64,000 nucleotides of DNA from CAZMGB01 sp964565775 (GCA_964565775.1 CAZMGB010000013.1:1-64000); one strand, 5' to 3'. Shown: positions 27,338 through 35,956, counted from the stretch's first letter. Program-made: numbers and translations. The notes: a model not told the origin generated them from the letters alone.

Positions 27338-27709
27338 TTAGGCCTCGACGATGGCGTTCTCCTCACCGATCCAGAGGGCGGAACGCTCCAGATCGATGAA
27401 GCGCCTCTCGTCTTCAAGAAGATCCTGCGCCGCCTTGCGACCCTCGGGCGAGGCCGTGGCCGCCACCAGCTCCTCAGCGCTGTCCCACCAGAGCTCAGCG
27501 ACCCCGTCGTAGGGCTCAACCGAGCCGCGGCTCTCACGCAGGGCATCGTTGATCGGGGTGTCCAGCGTGTGCACCTGGACGTAACGCCGGATGCGGAGGG
27601 CCCCGGCACGACTGCGGACGAGCGGGCCATGGCTCTCCCGCCAGTAGCGCTGGAACTCGGTTCGAGAGAGGTGGGGAAGCCTCCGAGCGCAGTATACGAG
27701 CTTGACCAT
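27338..27709 (-). CDS. EthD-domain protein
   Basis: A 123-residue ferredoxin-like dimeric alpha-beta barrel protein of the EthD family, with MVKLVYCARRLPHLSRTEFQ, a YWRESHGPLV motif and the later VAELWWDS strand. EthD proteins accompany oxidative degradation systems and some act as isomerases or lyases. The role here is unknown. It precedes a carboxymuconolactone-decarboxylase-like gene on the same strand, with about 100 bases between them in the reverse direction. Start ATG at 27709 matches family N-termini. Confidence 0.82.
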   Translation of the reverse strand: MVKLVYCARRLPHLSRTEFQRYWRESHGPLVRSRAGALRIRRYVQVHTLDTPINDALRESRGSVEPYDGVAELWWDSAEELVAATASPEGRKAAQDLLEDERRFIDLERSALWIGEENAIVEA

Positions 27710-27814
27710 ATTCGCCTCCGCCTACCCGGCAAGACTAACCCGGTTCTCCCGCTACGGCACGTTGTACAGCCCCAAGCCGCGCAGGACCGTCACCGCCCGC
27801 ACGCGAAGGCCAGC

Positions 27815-28156
27815 TCACCGGGGGAATACTCTCTCCATCACCTCAAGAGCGAACCTTGTGGACACGGTCGCCGGCCCCCCTCCCATCTCTATGCCCACCT
27901 CTATGGCCTCAAGCACTTCAGGCTCGGTAGCACCTGCTTTGCTGGCCTGCTCGATGTGCCACTGCATGCATGACTCGCAATTGACAACGACAGAAATCCC
28001 GGCCGCGATCAGCTCTTTGGTGCGCTTGGGCAGCGCCCCATCCGAAAAGGCAGCCTCCTCCATCTCGAGAAAGGCTTTGTAGACCCTTGACCCCGACTCC
28101 ACCAGCCGGGCATGCGCGGCCTCCCTCTTCTCAACGATTTCCCCGATCTTGTCCAT
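27815..28156 (-). CDS. Carboxymuconolactone decarboxylase / AhpD-like protein
   Basis: A 113-residue all-helical protein with the CMD-family active-site motif C60-E-S-C63-x3-H67 (NCESCMQWH). The CxxC-x3-H arrangement is that of AhpD-type peroxidase/disulfide proteins, so a redox role is more likely than decarboxylation. Length and the KELIAAGISVVVNC lead-in are typical. It is transcribed after the GH5-like gene on the minus strand and before EthD. Confidence 0.85.
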   Translation of the reverse strand: MDKIGEIVEKREAAHARLVESGSRVYKAFLEMEEAAFSDGALPKRTKELIAAGISVVVNCESCMQWHIEQASKAGATEPEVLEAIEVGIEMGGGPATVSTRFALEVMERVFPR

Positions 28157-28252
28157 CGTCGATCCTTTCCTACTGGGCGAGCTGGCACGGTGGTTCCAGG
28201 ACTGGTGTGGCCGCCGAGCGCCGCAGGTGCGCCTCGAACAGGCGCAGCCGCG

Positions 28253-29344
28253 CTAGCCGACGGTCCGGGCAAACTGCGACATGGCATCGCCGGTGGCCTT
28301 CAGGCGCCCCCTGGCGTCGAAGATACCGAAGTATCGTTCGTGCGGGAAGGCGGTGAACGTGAAGTCGGTGTATAGAGACGGGTCGTAGTCGCTGAAGCAC
28401 CAGATGAGGGCGCCGATGGCGCCCGCTTCCCGTGCCACGGGCAGCACGCCGCGCACAAACGCCGCGGCCTCATGCTCGTCGACGAGTTGCACCTGCCACT
28501 CGCCGATGGCTGGCCGCGCCGTGACGAAGGCGTTGCCGGGCTGCGGATTGATCGACATGCCGAACTCCGCGAGCATCACCGGAACGCCCGCGGCGCTGCG
28601 CATCGCCTCAATCTTCCGCCCGACATACGCTGCGTCGGTGGGGCCGGAAGCTGCGGGATCGTAGAGCGGGTACGCGTGCACCGATGCGACATCCAGAAGC
28701 CGATGGCTTTCCAGCCGGAACCCATTAGTCGCGCCTTCGAACACCAGGACGCCCGCCGTGACGGGATGATCGCGGTCAACGGCGTGGACGTCGCCGGTGA
28801 GGACCTGGAGCCAGCGCTCGCCCGCCTCGGTCTCGGGCATCTGAACGAGGTTGATCTCGTTGCACAGATCCCATCCCCACAGCGCCCGATGCGATCGGAA
28901 CCGCTCGACCACCGTCCGCACAAGCAGGCGTTGGGCGTCGAGGAGCGCCTCATCCGCGCCGAAGATGTCGCGCGGCTTGTACTGAGAGAGCTCCCCGTCC
29001 ACGACGTACAACGCCGGACGGTCGTTTGGCGTGCTGGACATCGACCAGGCAGGCATCCACACGGGGCCGCTCATGAGCCCGACGAGGAGCGTCGGCATCA
29101 GCATCAGCCCGTGCTCGGCGGCCATGTCGAATACGCGTCCGAGGTTGCCGAGGTGCAGCTCGTCGACGGTATCGGGCTGCGGCTGGAAGTCAGGCCAGAA
29201 GACGAAGAAGCGGACAAGCCGAAGCCCCAGCGCTTCAAGCGCTGCGAAGTCTTGGTCGATCTCGTGGGCGTCGAACTGCGACCACATGCGCACGAACTTG
29301 CGCGCGGGCCAGTAGTTCACGCCGAGCAGGAACCCATCGCTCAT
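28253..29344 (-). CDS. GH5-like glycosidase (cellulase/mannanase clan A)
   Basis: A 363-residue TIM-barrel glycosidase of clan GH-A with acid/base E163 in WGWDLCNEIN and nucleophile E260 in PVMLAEFGMS. The GVNYWPA opening and FVFWPDFQP segment fit GH5-type mannanases or cellulases. It lacks a signal peptide. The exact sugar cannot be told. Its ATG (29344) directly follows the TAG of a 16-codon leader ORF (TAGATG), which in turn lies behind a leaderless promoter, so expression is probably driven by that cassette with coupled translation. Confidence 0.8.
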   Translation of the reverse strand: MSDGFLLGVNYWPARKFVRMWSQFDAHEIDQDFAALEALGLRLVRFFVFWPDFQPQPDTVDELHLGNLGRVFDMAAEHGLMLMPTLLVGLMSGPVWMPAWSMSSTPNDRPALYVVDGELSQYKPRDIFGADEALLDAQRLLVRTVVERFRSHRALWGWDLCNEINLVQMPETEAGERWLQVLTGDVHAVDRDHPVTAGVLVFEGATNGFRLESHRLLDVASVHAYPLYDPAASGPTDAAYVGRKIEAMRSAAGVPVMLAEFGMSINPQPGNAFVTARPAIGEWQVQLVDEHEAAAFVRGVLPVAREAGAIGALIWCFSDYDPSLYTDFTFTAFPHERYFGIFDARGRLKATGDAMSQFARTVG

Positions 29345-29440
29345 CTACGACGTAACTCCGGCGGCGGTCTGCGGGCGCTGGATGCGCGGCTCCACGGCGG
29401 CACTATCCTACATCATCCGCTCCAGCCCCGCACCCAGCGA
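29345..29440 (-). promoter_or_regulatory. Leaderless promoter plus leader ORF, cassette copy B
   Basis: On the minus strand TAGGAT (29405-29410) lies nine bases before GTG at 29395. A 16-codon ORF follows, beginning MEPRIQRPQTAAG, and stops with TAG at 29345-29347 directly against the GH5-like ATG. The upstream GGGCTGGAGCGGATGATGTAG and the first six codons match copy A at 11003-11060. After MEPRIQ the two copies diverge. Confidence 0.55.
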
Positions 29441-29550
29441 CATGCCTGCGATAGTCCGCCTGTGGACGCCCCGCGGGCGTTGGGCGCGCACCTCGGCCAA
29501 GCGTGGACTTCCGGCGATGCGACTGTAATAATCCCACTGTCACCAAAGCC

Positions 29551-29572
29551 AGGAGGGACGGAAAGCCCTCCT
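29551..29572. other. Short hairpin upstream of MFS gene
   Basis: Stem AGGAGGG/CCCTCCT (7 bp) with an eight-base loop, about 60 bases before the MFS start. The 5' arm looks like a ribosome-binding site held in a stem, but it is too far from the start to be functional there. Role unknown. Confidence 0.35.
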
Positions 29573-29632
29573 ACGCCCCGCAACGCCCGACGAGGAGACA
29601 TCGCCTCACTCCTCGGCGGTTGTTGCGCGAGG

Positions 29633-30871
29633 ATGTTTTCGGCAGTGAGCGTCGTGAGCGCTGATAGCAGCGGGTCAGGGTACAGGTGGTACGTACTCGC
29701 TCTGGCGGCACTGACTTTCACATTCGTCGTTGCCATGCCAACGATGTGCATGCCGGTCCTCTTCGAGGAGATATCACGGGACCTGGACTTGAGCCTGGTC
29801 CAGATAGGAGCGGTCTGGGGGATAGTTCCGCTGGCCGGTGCGTTCGTTGTCCTGATTGGCGGGCTGCTGGGTGACCGCTTCGGTGCCAGACGCGTCCTGG
29901 CTGCGGCCTGTCTGCTGGCAGGGCTGGCCGGCGCCCTGAGAGGGCTGTCGGTTGACTTCCTTACCCTGACGGCAACCCTGTTCCTGCTTGGCCTCCTGAC
30001 GGCGATCATACCTCCTGTCGTGCACAAGACCTGCGGCGTCTGGTTCTCGGGGCGATACCTGGGACTGGCAAACGGCGTCGCATCGACGGGCATGGCGGTG
30101 GGGTTCACGGCGGCGGCGATGATCAGCGCGACGGTACTTTCGCCCCTGCTCGGCGGCTGGAGGAACGTCCTCTTCCTCTACGGCGCCATATCTGTCATCG
30201 TCAGCGTTTTCTGGCTGCTGGCGCGCAATGAGCCCACTCAGGCCGAGTCACCGGACACGCACGTCGATACGGTGCCGTTCCGCCAGGCACTGTCACGGGT
30301 GGTCCGTATTAGGGCTGTGTGGTTCCTCGGGCTGATCCTCGTTGGTCAAACGGGCTGTGTCCAGGGAATGCTCGGCTACCTGCCACTCTATCTACGAGAT
30401 ATCGGGTGGTCGGGAGCCAGCGCCGATGGTGCGCTAGCGGCCTTCAACGCAACGAGTATGATGGCCGTCGTTCCGATAACCCTGCTGTCCGATAGGCTAT
30501 TCAACAGGCTCGGCTCCAGGAAAGAGGTCCTTCTCGGAGCGACGCTCATGACTGCCATCGGAGTGGGCCTGCTATCAGTAGTCGGCGGCGCACTGGTGTG
30601 GGTAGCAGTCGTAGTAGCCGGCATCGTCCGCGACGGGTTCATGGCAGTGCTCATGACCACCATCATCGAGACAGAGGAGGTTGGGGCAACATATGCCGGA
30701 ACCGCCATGGGGCTGGTTCTCACGGCTTCCCGGCTGGCGTCTTCCGCTTCCCCTCCCATCGGGAACAGCCTGGCCCATATCAACGGGGGCCTGCCCTTCG
30801 TCTTCTGGGCAGCGCTGGCCGCCGTTGCCCTATCCGGCTTCTACTTCACGAAGCAAGAGGCGCGGCGATAA
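29633..30871 (+). CDS. Major facilitator superfamily transporter
   Basis: A 412-residue protein with about twelve hydrophobic helices and the MFS loop motif GDRFGARRVL between helices 2 and 3. A weaker loop copy (SDRLFNRLGSRKEV) follows helix 8. It is a membrane carrier for a small solute, perhaps of the CynX/nitrate or oxalate-antiporter branches. The substrate is unknown. The open frame continues far upstream, but that part has no membrane character. ATG at 29633 or GTG at 29645 are the plausible starts; neither has a strong ribosome-binding site. Confidence 0.82.
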   Translation: MFSAVSVVSADSSGSGYRWYVLALAALTFTFVVAMPTMCMPVLFEEISRDLDLSLVQIGAVWGIVPLAGAFVVLIGGLLGDRFGARRVLAAACLLAGLAGALRGLSVDFLTLTATLFLLGLLTAIIPPVVHKTCGVWFSGRYLGLANGVASTGMAVGFTAAAMISATVLSPLLGGWRNVLFLYGAISVIVSVFWLLARNEPTQAESPDTHVDTVPFRQALSRVVRIRAVWFLGLILVGQTGCVQGMLGYLPLYLRDIGWSGASADGALAAFNATSMMAVVPITLLSDRLFNRLGSRKEVLLGATLMTAIGVGLLSVVGGALVWVAVVVAGIVRDGFMAVLMTTIIETEEVGATYAGTAMGLVLTASRLASSASPPIGNSLAHINGGLPFVFWAALAAVALSGFYFTKQEARR

Positions 30872-30906
30872 TTATGTCGGTGGAAGTGGGGACGTCTGAA
30901 AGGCAA

Positions 30907-30937
30907 GCGCGGCTCCACAGCGGCCCTGTCCTACGCC
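30907..30937 (-). promoter_or_regulatory. Leaderless promoter cassette, orphan copy C
   Basis: The minus strand carries TAGGAC (30928-30933), nine bases, then GTGGAGCCGCGC (M-E-P-R), the same geometry and codons as copies A and B. Here the leader ORF runs 25 codons into the MFS tail and no gene follows in that direction. The TAG of TAGGAC is also the stop codon of the neighbouring exported-protein gene. Confidence 0.4.
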
Positions 30938-31821
30938 GTCCCTGCCTTCTGGGGAGTCGCCACCGCTGAGGGCCCGGCAAAGACGATGCGGTCGACGATT
31001 GCCTGGCACTCGCCCTCCACCATCTGCCCCTTCGTTACCTTGTTGCCGTCCCTGTCGGTGTACTCCGGGTAGATGTAGAACTTGGCACAGGTCGCCTCCC
31101 ACTCCGGGAAGTAGCGCAGCCAGAACGAGCCGCTGTAGGACAGTGGATGGAAGTCGTCCAGCGGATGCGGAGCATCGTCCGGCACGCGGCCATAGCCAGC
31201 CTCAGAGCGCCAGTGACCGTGAGGGCTGCTGCCGCGATGATAGGCCGACCAGGTCTCTGCCTTGCCGTCCATCCTCCACCACCGCTCACCGTCGCTGTCC
31301 ACCTCGGTGGCCGTCATCTCGCCGATGAGCCTTACGCGACGGCCATCGGGGAACTCGTGCGGGCACTCGGCACCTCCCAGGACGAGTCGCTGGTCCGCCT
31401 CCAGCACGTCCAGCGCCTCTTGCTGGACCGGCCGCCCTTCGTCATCGAAGCCGAAGTGCCGTCGCGACCCGCTGTCGAAGACGACGTAGGCCCCTATCCA
31501 GGCCTGGTAGTAGATAGAATCGGGGTTAACGAAGTCGCCGTAGACGCGGCTGAGGTTGAATCCCCCGAAGTGGGAGTAGGCGGCAGCCTCGAGGGGGTAG
31601 CCCACGACCTCCGATAGGGAGGGGCTGAGGTCCACCTTGAGCGTGAGTCGCGTCCAGCCTCCCCGATCGATGGGAATGCGGATATCGAGGCCGTGACGCT
31701 TGGCCGGGTTCGGTAGTGCCGCCGCCAGCCGGCGTATGGCCACGCTCCTCACGAGGCCGCGCGCGCGCCAGCCTGTCGCGACGGCCAGCACTGCCAGCAG
31801 GGACAACAGCAGGCGTCTCAT
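30931..31821 (-). CDS. Exported hypothetical protein
   Basis: The 296-residue protein has an N-terminal hydrophobic stretch (MRRLLLSLLAVLAVATGW), either a signal peptide or an anchor. A soluble domain follows, rich in Trp/Tyr/Asp strands (SIYYQAWIGAYVVFDSGSRRHFGFDDEG, WWRMDGKAETWSAYHRG). The pattern suggests a beta-barrel such as a lipocalin/carotenoid-synthase-like fold, but I cannot assign a family. AAGGAGG lies 11 bases before ATG at 31821. The stop falls inside promoter cassette copy C. Confidence 0.62.
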   Translation of the reverse strand: MRRLLLSLLAVLAVATGWRARGLVRSVAIRRLAAALPNPAKRHGLDIRIPIDRGGWTRLTLKVDLSPSLSEVVGYPLEAAAYSHFGGFNLSRVYGDFVNPDSIYYQAWIGAYVVFDSGSRRHFGFDDEGRPVQQEALDVLEADQRLVLGGAECPHEFPDGRRVRLIGEMTATEVDSDGERWWRMDGKAETWSAYHRGSSPHGHWRSEAGYGRVPDDAPHPLDDFHPLSYSGSFWLRYFPEWEATCAKFYIYPEYTDRDGNKVTKGQMVEGECQAIVDRIVFAGPSAVATPQKAGTA

Positions 31822-32031
31822 GGTCGCATTCGCCTCCTTGTGACGTGCCGGCACTCCATCTGCTTCCCCGCAGATCGAGAAGTCGTCCACCCGAGCTTGC
31901 AGCGCTCGGTCTCCATGACGACATCGTGCCTCTGGAGGGATATTCTTCCTGAGGATCCCAGGTTGGGCGTATCTTGTCGGAGGGTGACCGCCGCTCGCCT
32001 CGAGCCAGCTCCCAGGGCGAGGCAGGTCACG

Positions 32032-32502
32032 CTAGGCGGGCCTGAAGTACTCGATGTCCGCGATCTCACCCTTGCGGTCATCGCGCCATACCGCCTGCAC
32101 GCGCATGCCCACGCTAAGCGCCTTCTTCGCCGCCTCCAGGTCCTGCAAGTCCACGCCGCCAACGTAGTGCATGAGGCCGGTGTCCGCACCGTCCGGCTTG
32201 ATCAGTCCAATGCAGTACGGGGGAGGGGGCAGGCTCGTGAACTTGGCGTAGCAGATGGTGAATGTGGTCAGGATGCCGGTATCGCCCACCTGTACCCACT
32301 CCTCGATGGGCACGAAGCAGCGCTCGCAGAAGCTCCTCGGGGGCACGAGAACGCGCCGGCAACCCGGACAACGCACGCCCATGATACGCTTGTTCTCCTT
32401 CAGCTCACGGAAGAAGCGACTGGCGGCCTGACCGGCGGTGTGCCGGTAAGGGATGTCCCACCTGGCTTCGATGGTAAGGGGCTCTTCTTGCTGAGAGGTC
32501 AT
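32032..32502 (-). CDS. DUF35 OB-fold/zinc-ribbon protein
   Basis: A 156-residue acyl-CoA-associated protein of the DUF35 family. A rubredoxin-like zinc ribbon (CPGCRRVLVPPRSFCERC) is followed by an OB-fold (GILTTFTICYAKF ... GMRVQAVWRDD). DUF35 partners bind thiolase-like proteins, for example in steroid side-chain retro-aldolases (ChsH2-Ltp2) and in archaeal HMG-CoA channelling complexes. It is the last gene of a three-gene minus-strand operon with two thiolase-like genes, the upstream stop only 20 bases away. Together they probably form one acyl-CoA-processing complex. Confidence 0.85.
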   Translation of the reverse strand: MTSQQEEPLTIEARWDIPYRHTAGQAASRFFRELKENKRIMGVRCPGCRRVLVPPRSFCERCFVPIEEWVQVGDTGILTTFTICYAKFTSLPPPPYCIGLIKPDGADTGLMHYVGGVDLQDLEAAKKALSVGMRVQAVWRDDRKGEIADIEYFRPA

Positions 32503-32521
32503 GGCACCGCCCTCCGGAGGC

Positions 32522-33694
32522 CTAAGGGGCCCCTCTGTCCAGGATCATCAGGGTGTGAAAGCCGATGGTAGCGCCCCAGGAGTGGGCAAGGGCCGTCTTC
32601 ACGTTGGTCACCTGTCGCTGGTCCGCCGCGCCCATCACCTGGAGGGCGGCCTCGGCTACGCGGATGAGGCCGGATGCACCGATGGGATTGGCACTGAGCA
32701 CACCGCCCGACGGGCAGACAGGGAGCTGCCCGTCCATGGCAGTCACGCCCTGACGCACCAGCTCGGCGCCCTTGCCCTTCTCGCAGAAGCCCAGCGCCTC
32801 GTACTCCAGAATCTCCTGGATCGTGAACGCGTTGTACAGCTCGGCCACGTCGAACTCCCGCATGGGGTCGTCGATCTTCGCCAGACGGTAGACGCGACGC
32901 GCGAGCATGGCGAGGCTGTCCCAGTCCTCATACCAGGGTCGATCGCCAGCGAAGTAGTTGTCGGTGATCTGGCCGGCGCCCCGGATCCAGGCAGGCCGTT
33001 CGACCAGCTTACGGGCGACGTCCTCGGACGCGAAGACGACGGCACAGGCACCATCGGAGGATGGGCAGCAGTCGGAGAGCCGGAGAGGCCAGGAGAGCAT
33101 GGCGGAGGCGAGAGCGTCTTCGACGCTGAACTTGACGCGCAGGTGGGCGTAGGGGTTGTTGAGGGCGTTCCCGTGATTCCTGACCGAGATCAGCGCCAGG
33201 TCCTCCTCGGTAGTGCCGTACAGGTGCATGTGCCTGGTCGCCTGAATCGCCGCGACGGTTATGGCGCCCGCCCCGAAGCCCCGCTCGTAGACAGGGTCCA
33301 CGGCCGTGTTGAGGACGAGCTGCGCCTCCATGCTCTCGCCGACCCGCTGGGAGGCCACCGCCATGACGACGTCGTACAGGCCGGAAGCCACATGGTAATA
33401 GGCCGCCAGGGCCGTCGACCCGCCGGTAGTGCCGCCGGTGCTGATCTTGAGGTAGGGCTTACCCAGCATACCCGCGGCGGCGCAGGCGTCCACGTTCCAC
33501 TTCTCCGGCGCGTTCACACCGTCGAAGGGGTCCATGGAGCCGTACACGACCGCCCCCACGTCCTTGGGGCTGATGCCGGTGCTTTGAAGGGCCGCGCTCG
33601 TCGCCTCATACACGAGCTCCGGGTATGAGACGTCCCGCCGCCAACTGGAGCAGCGAGTCAGTCCCACGCCGACGATGGCCACCCGTCGCGACAT
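32522..33694 (-). CDS. Thiolase-like protein without catalytic Cys (subunit 2)
   Basis: A 390-residue thiolase-superfamily protein of the SCP-x/lipid-transfer branch (SRRVAIVGVG start, GLYDVVMAVASQRV, CPSGGVLSANPIGASG). The nucleophile loop, normally ACASG, reads GTTGG, and the GHP histidine motif reads ANPIG. It therefore lacks both the Cys and the His of true thiolases. In Ltp2-type retro-aldolases the same losses occur and tyrosines act instead, so C-C cleavage or formation by aldol chemistry is plausible. ATG at 33694 shares one base with the upstream stop (TGATG) and has GGAGGGG upstream. Confidence 0.8.
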   Translation of the reverse strand: MSRRVAIVGVGLTRCSSWRRDVSYPELVYEATSAALQSTGISPKDVGAVVYGSMDPFDGVNAPEKWNVDACAAAGMLGKPYLKISTGGTTGGSTALAAYYHVASGLYDVVMAVASQRVGESMEAQLVLNTAVDPVYERGFGAGAITVAAIQATRHMHLYGTTEEDLALISVRNHGNALNNPYAHLRVKFSVEDALASAMLSWPLRLSDCCPSSDGACAVVFASEDVARKLVERPAWIRGAGQITDNYFAGDRPWYEDWDSLAMLARRVYRLAKIDDPMREFDVAELYNAFTIQEILEYEALGFCEKGKGAELVRQGVTAMDGQLPVCPSGGVLSANPIGASGLIRVAEAALQVMGAADQRQVTNVKTALAHSWGATIGFHTLMILDRGAP

Positions 33695-34845
33695 CACTCA
33701 CCCCTCCTCAGGATCACGACGCCGTGGGACGGAGCCACCGACCCCACCAGCGCGCTGCTGCCGTGTGCCAGCGCCGTCCGTGCCTCGACCTGATGGCCCT
33801 CCGCCCGCCCCATCACCTGGAGGGCCGCCTCGGCCACGCGAGCGAGGCCGGCGCCCGCCTCCAGGTTGGTGCTCAGCGCGCCCCCCGAAGGGTTGACGGG
33901 CAGGCGTCCTTCTATTCCCGTAACCCCGTCCTCCAGCACCCGGCCGGCGGCGCCCTCCTCTGCCCAGCCCAACGCCTCGTAGGCCATGAGCTCGTGGTAG
34001 GAGGTCATGTCGTGCACCTCGGCGACATCGAGCTCAGCTAGCGGCTCGCTGATGCCGGCCATACTGTAGGCGCGTTGGGCGGCGCTGCTGAGCCCGGCCA
34101 GCCGCCACAGCTCGGCGGCTCCAATGTAGTACGATTCCGTGGCCCAGCCAATTCCCTCGACGGTGGCCCAACGGGAGGCGATGCGCTTCACCCTGTCCTC
34201 GGAAGCAAGAACGACGGCCACCGCACCCACCGACTGCGGGCGGCAGTCCAGCTCCCGCAGGGGCCAGGCGACAACCTCGGACGCGAGCACCTGGTCGCGG
34301 CTGACGGCGCTCCTCAGGTGGGCGTAAGAGTTGTTCACCGCTTGGCTCCGGTTCTTGACGACGATCCCGGCTGCCTGCTCCTCGCTCACCCCGTAGCGGG
34401 CCGCGTAGGCGCATGCCTGGAGAGCCAGCGTCGTCGTGGCTCCCGCGCCCAGGGGGCGGTAGTAGAAGGGGTCCGTTGCCACGTTGCTCACCAGCTCCGT
34501 GGGGCCCTCGGCGTGGCCGTGGCCGACGACAAGAGCGGTATCGAAGGCACCGCTGGCGACGCGCATGTAGCCGTAGGCGAAGGCCAGGATGCCGTCGTCG
34601 GCGACCTTGGCGGAGTCCTTGAGGTAGCCGCCCGCCGCAGGGACGATGTGCATGTCGGAGATGGTGCGGCCGTCGAGCACGTCCCAGCCGGAAGCGATCA
34701 CCGTGTCTATGTCGCCCCGCCTGAGGCCTGCGTCCTCCAGGGCAGAGCTGGCCGCCTCAAAGGCGAGCTCGTAGTAAGCGAGATTAGCACCGGCCCCCCG
34801 GTGATGTGTCTGCCCGACGCCGACGATGCATACCCTGCTGCTCAT
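33694..34845 (-). CDS. Thiolase-like protein without catalytic Cys (subunit 1)
   Basis: A 383-residue paralogue of the next gene (MSSRVCIVGVGQTHH start). The nucleophile loop reads KVADDGILAF in place of the ACASG motif, and the C-terminal motif reads NPSGGALSTNLEAGAG without the thiolase His. It opens a tightly packed operon: its stop overlaps the second thiolase-like start by one base, and DUF35 follows. Two non-identical thiolase-like chains plus DUF35 suggest a heteromeric aldolase-like complex. ATG at 34845 is preferred to a slightly earlier start because it matches the family N-terminus. Confidence 0.8.
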   Translation of the reverse strand: MSSRVCIVGVGQTHHRGAGANLAYYELAFEAASSALEDAGLRRGDIDTVIASGWDVLDGRTISDMHIVPAAGGYLKDSAKVADDGILAFAYGYMRVASGAFDTALVVGHGHAEGPTELVSNVATDPFYYRPLGAGATTTLALQACAYAARYGVSEEQAAGIVVKNRSQAVNNSYAHLRSAVSRDQVLASEVVAWPLRELDCRPQSVGAVAVVLASEDRVKRIASRWATVEGIGWATESYYIGAAELWRLAGLSSAAQRAYSMAGISEPLAELDVAEVHDMTSYHELMAYEALGWAEEGAAGRVLEDGVTGIEGRLPVNPSGGALSTNLEAGAGLARVAEAALQVMGRAEGHQVEARTALAHGSSALVGSVAPSHGVVILRRGE

Positions 34846-35114
34846 GCGTCTACCTCTACGCATCTATCCCGAGAGTTGCCAGGGACGCAATCCCGAAGGG
34901 ATCGACCGGCACAAGTGTAGCTGACCCGGCCAGCGGCGCCAAGCCCGCTCGGACCGATGTCGCCCATCCGTTGGCAACAATCGAGGGATGGCGTCAATAA
35001 CACAGGCGCACGCCTCTCTCAGCGCCGCAGCCACGGCCGTCACCCGCCACCCTACCAAGAAGCGAGCGCTTCTGGCAAGCGGCGCGGCCGCGCCGTTCGG
35101 GCCCCACGCCACGA
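34846..35114. other. Intergenic region, nothing recognised
   Basis: About 270 bases upstream of the thiolase operon. It presumably contains that operon's promoter. No repeat, hairpin or coding signal stands out. Confidence 0.35.
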
Positions 35115-35468
35115 TCAAATGAGCCAGGCCGGCTGCCGTTTGGAGGAGTTCGACGCCGCACCCTGGCGGGGCCACGCCTCCATGCGCAGGCACGGCTCGA
35201 TTCTGGTGCAGACCCCGTCCGACGAGGTGAGGAGTTGGCCGTTCCGGTTATAGAGACGGTACTGGATGTCCGCGTCGAGCTCAGCGCGCATGTCCAGCAA
35301 CGTCTCGCCCTCGCTGGACTCGACTCTCACCCCGTCAGGGAAGGGCGAGACGCCGCTTGATTCAGCGGCCGGACGGCCCTGGGAATCATACAGATGGAAG
35401 CAGATCAGGAAGCGGCCATCCGCGTTCAAGCCGATGTTCAGTATCACCTCGCCAGTGGGCGCATCCAC
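35115..35468 (-). CDS. Hypothetical protein, possibly 5'-truncated
   Basis: A 117-residue beta-rich protein (GEVILNIGLNADGRFLICFHLYD ... DIQYRLYNRNGQLLTSSDG). No family is recognised. GTG at 35468 has no ribosome-binding site. The frame upstream also looks coding (REVLTRLGHRRPGTSIAFV) back to a TAG near 35539, with no usable start. The gene may therefore have lost its 5' end. It stands alone between intergenic stretches. Confidence 0.45.
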   Translation of the reverse strand: MDAPTGEVILNIGLNADGRFLICFHLYDSQGRPAAESSGVSPFPDGVRVESSEGETLLDMRAELDADIQYRLYNRNGQLLTSSDGVCTRIEPCLRMEAWPRQGAASNSSKRQPAWLI

Positions 35469-35956
35469 GAAGGCGATCGATGTGCCTGGCCGTCGATGTC
35501 CTAGCCTCGTGAGTACCTCCCGCGCCTTGCGCTACGCCCCAGAGTCTGGAATGGGAGGGAGCGGCTGTTCAGTGCCTGCGCCGGAGGCCGCCGCGCTCGC
35601 TCCGTCGCCTGCCGAGGGAGGAGGGGCAGCCTACGACCACATCCATGGTTCGTCCTTTGAGTTCAGCGCCCTTCAAGGCTTCTACGGCAACAGCCGCGGC
35701 CTTGTCGTCAAGTCTTGCGGGGCGTAGCCGCGGGCGCGGCCAGCGCGATCACTGCGACGTGTACGTAACCGATCTCCCCGTAGGTTGAAAATACGGTACG
35801 TGACTCGCTATCGGTTGCCTCCGGAGAGAGGTTACCAGCAAACAGTGTGGTCACTGCATTCCCTCTCTGCGGTCGGCCAAGGCCGCCGGGCCGGCGGGGC
35901 TTGCGCCCCGCCCCCCCCTCGACCAGGTGGCCCGTGTCAGAATCGACGGGCTGAGT
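35469..35956. other. Intergenic region with a GC-rich hairpin
   Basis: About 490 bases without a convincing gene. A strong hairpin (GGCGGGGC TTGC GCCCCGCC, near 35894-35913) lies downstream of the zinc-ribbon gene and could end its transcription, although it lacks a T-run. Confidence 0.4.

Noticed and set aside
28472..29632. Long plus-strand open frame in phase with the MFS gene, suggesting a 799-residue protein
   Set aside because: This part lies opposite the GH5-like gene, has a shadow-type Arg/Pro/His composition, and the membrane protein clearly begins near 29633.
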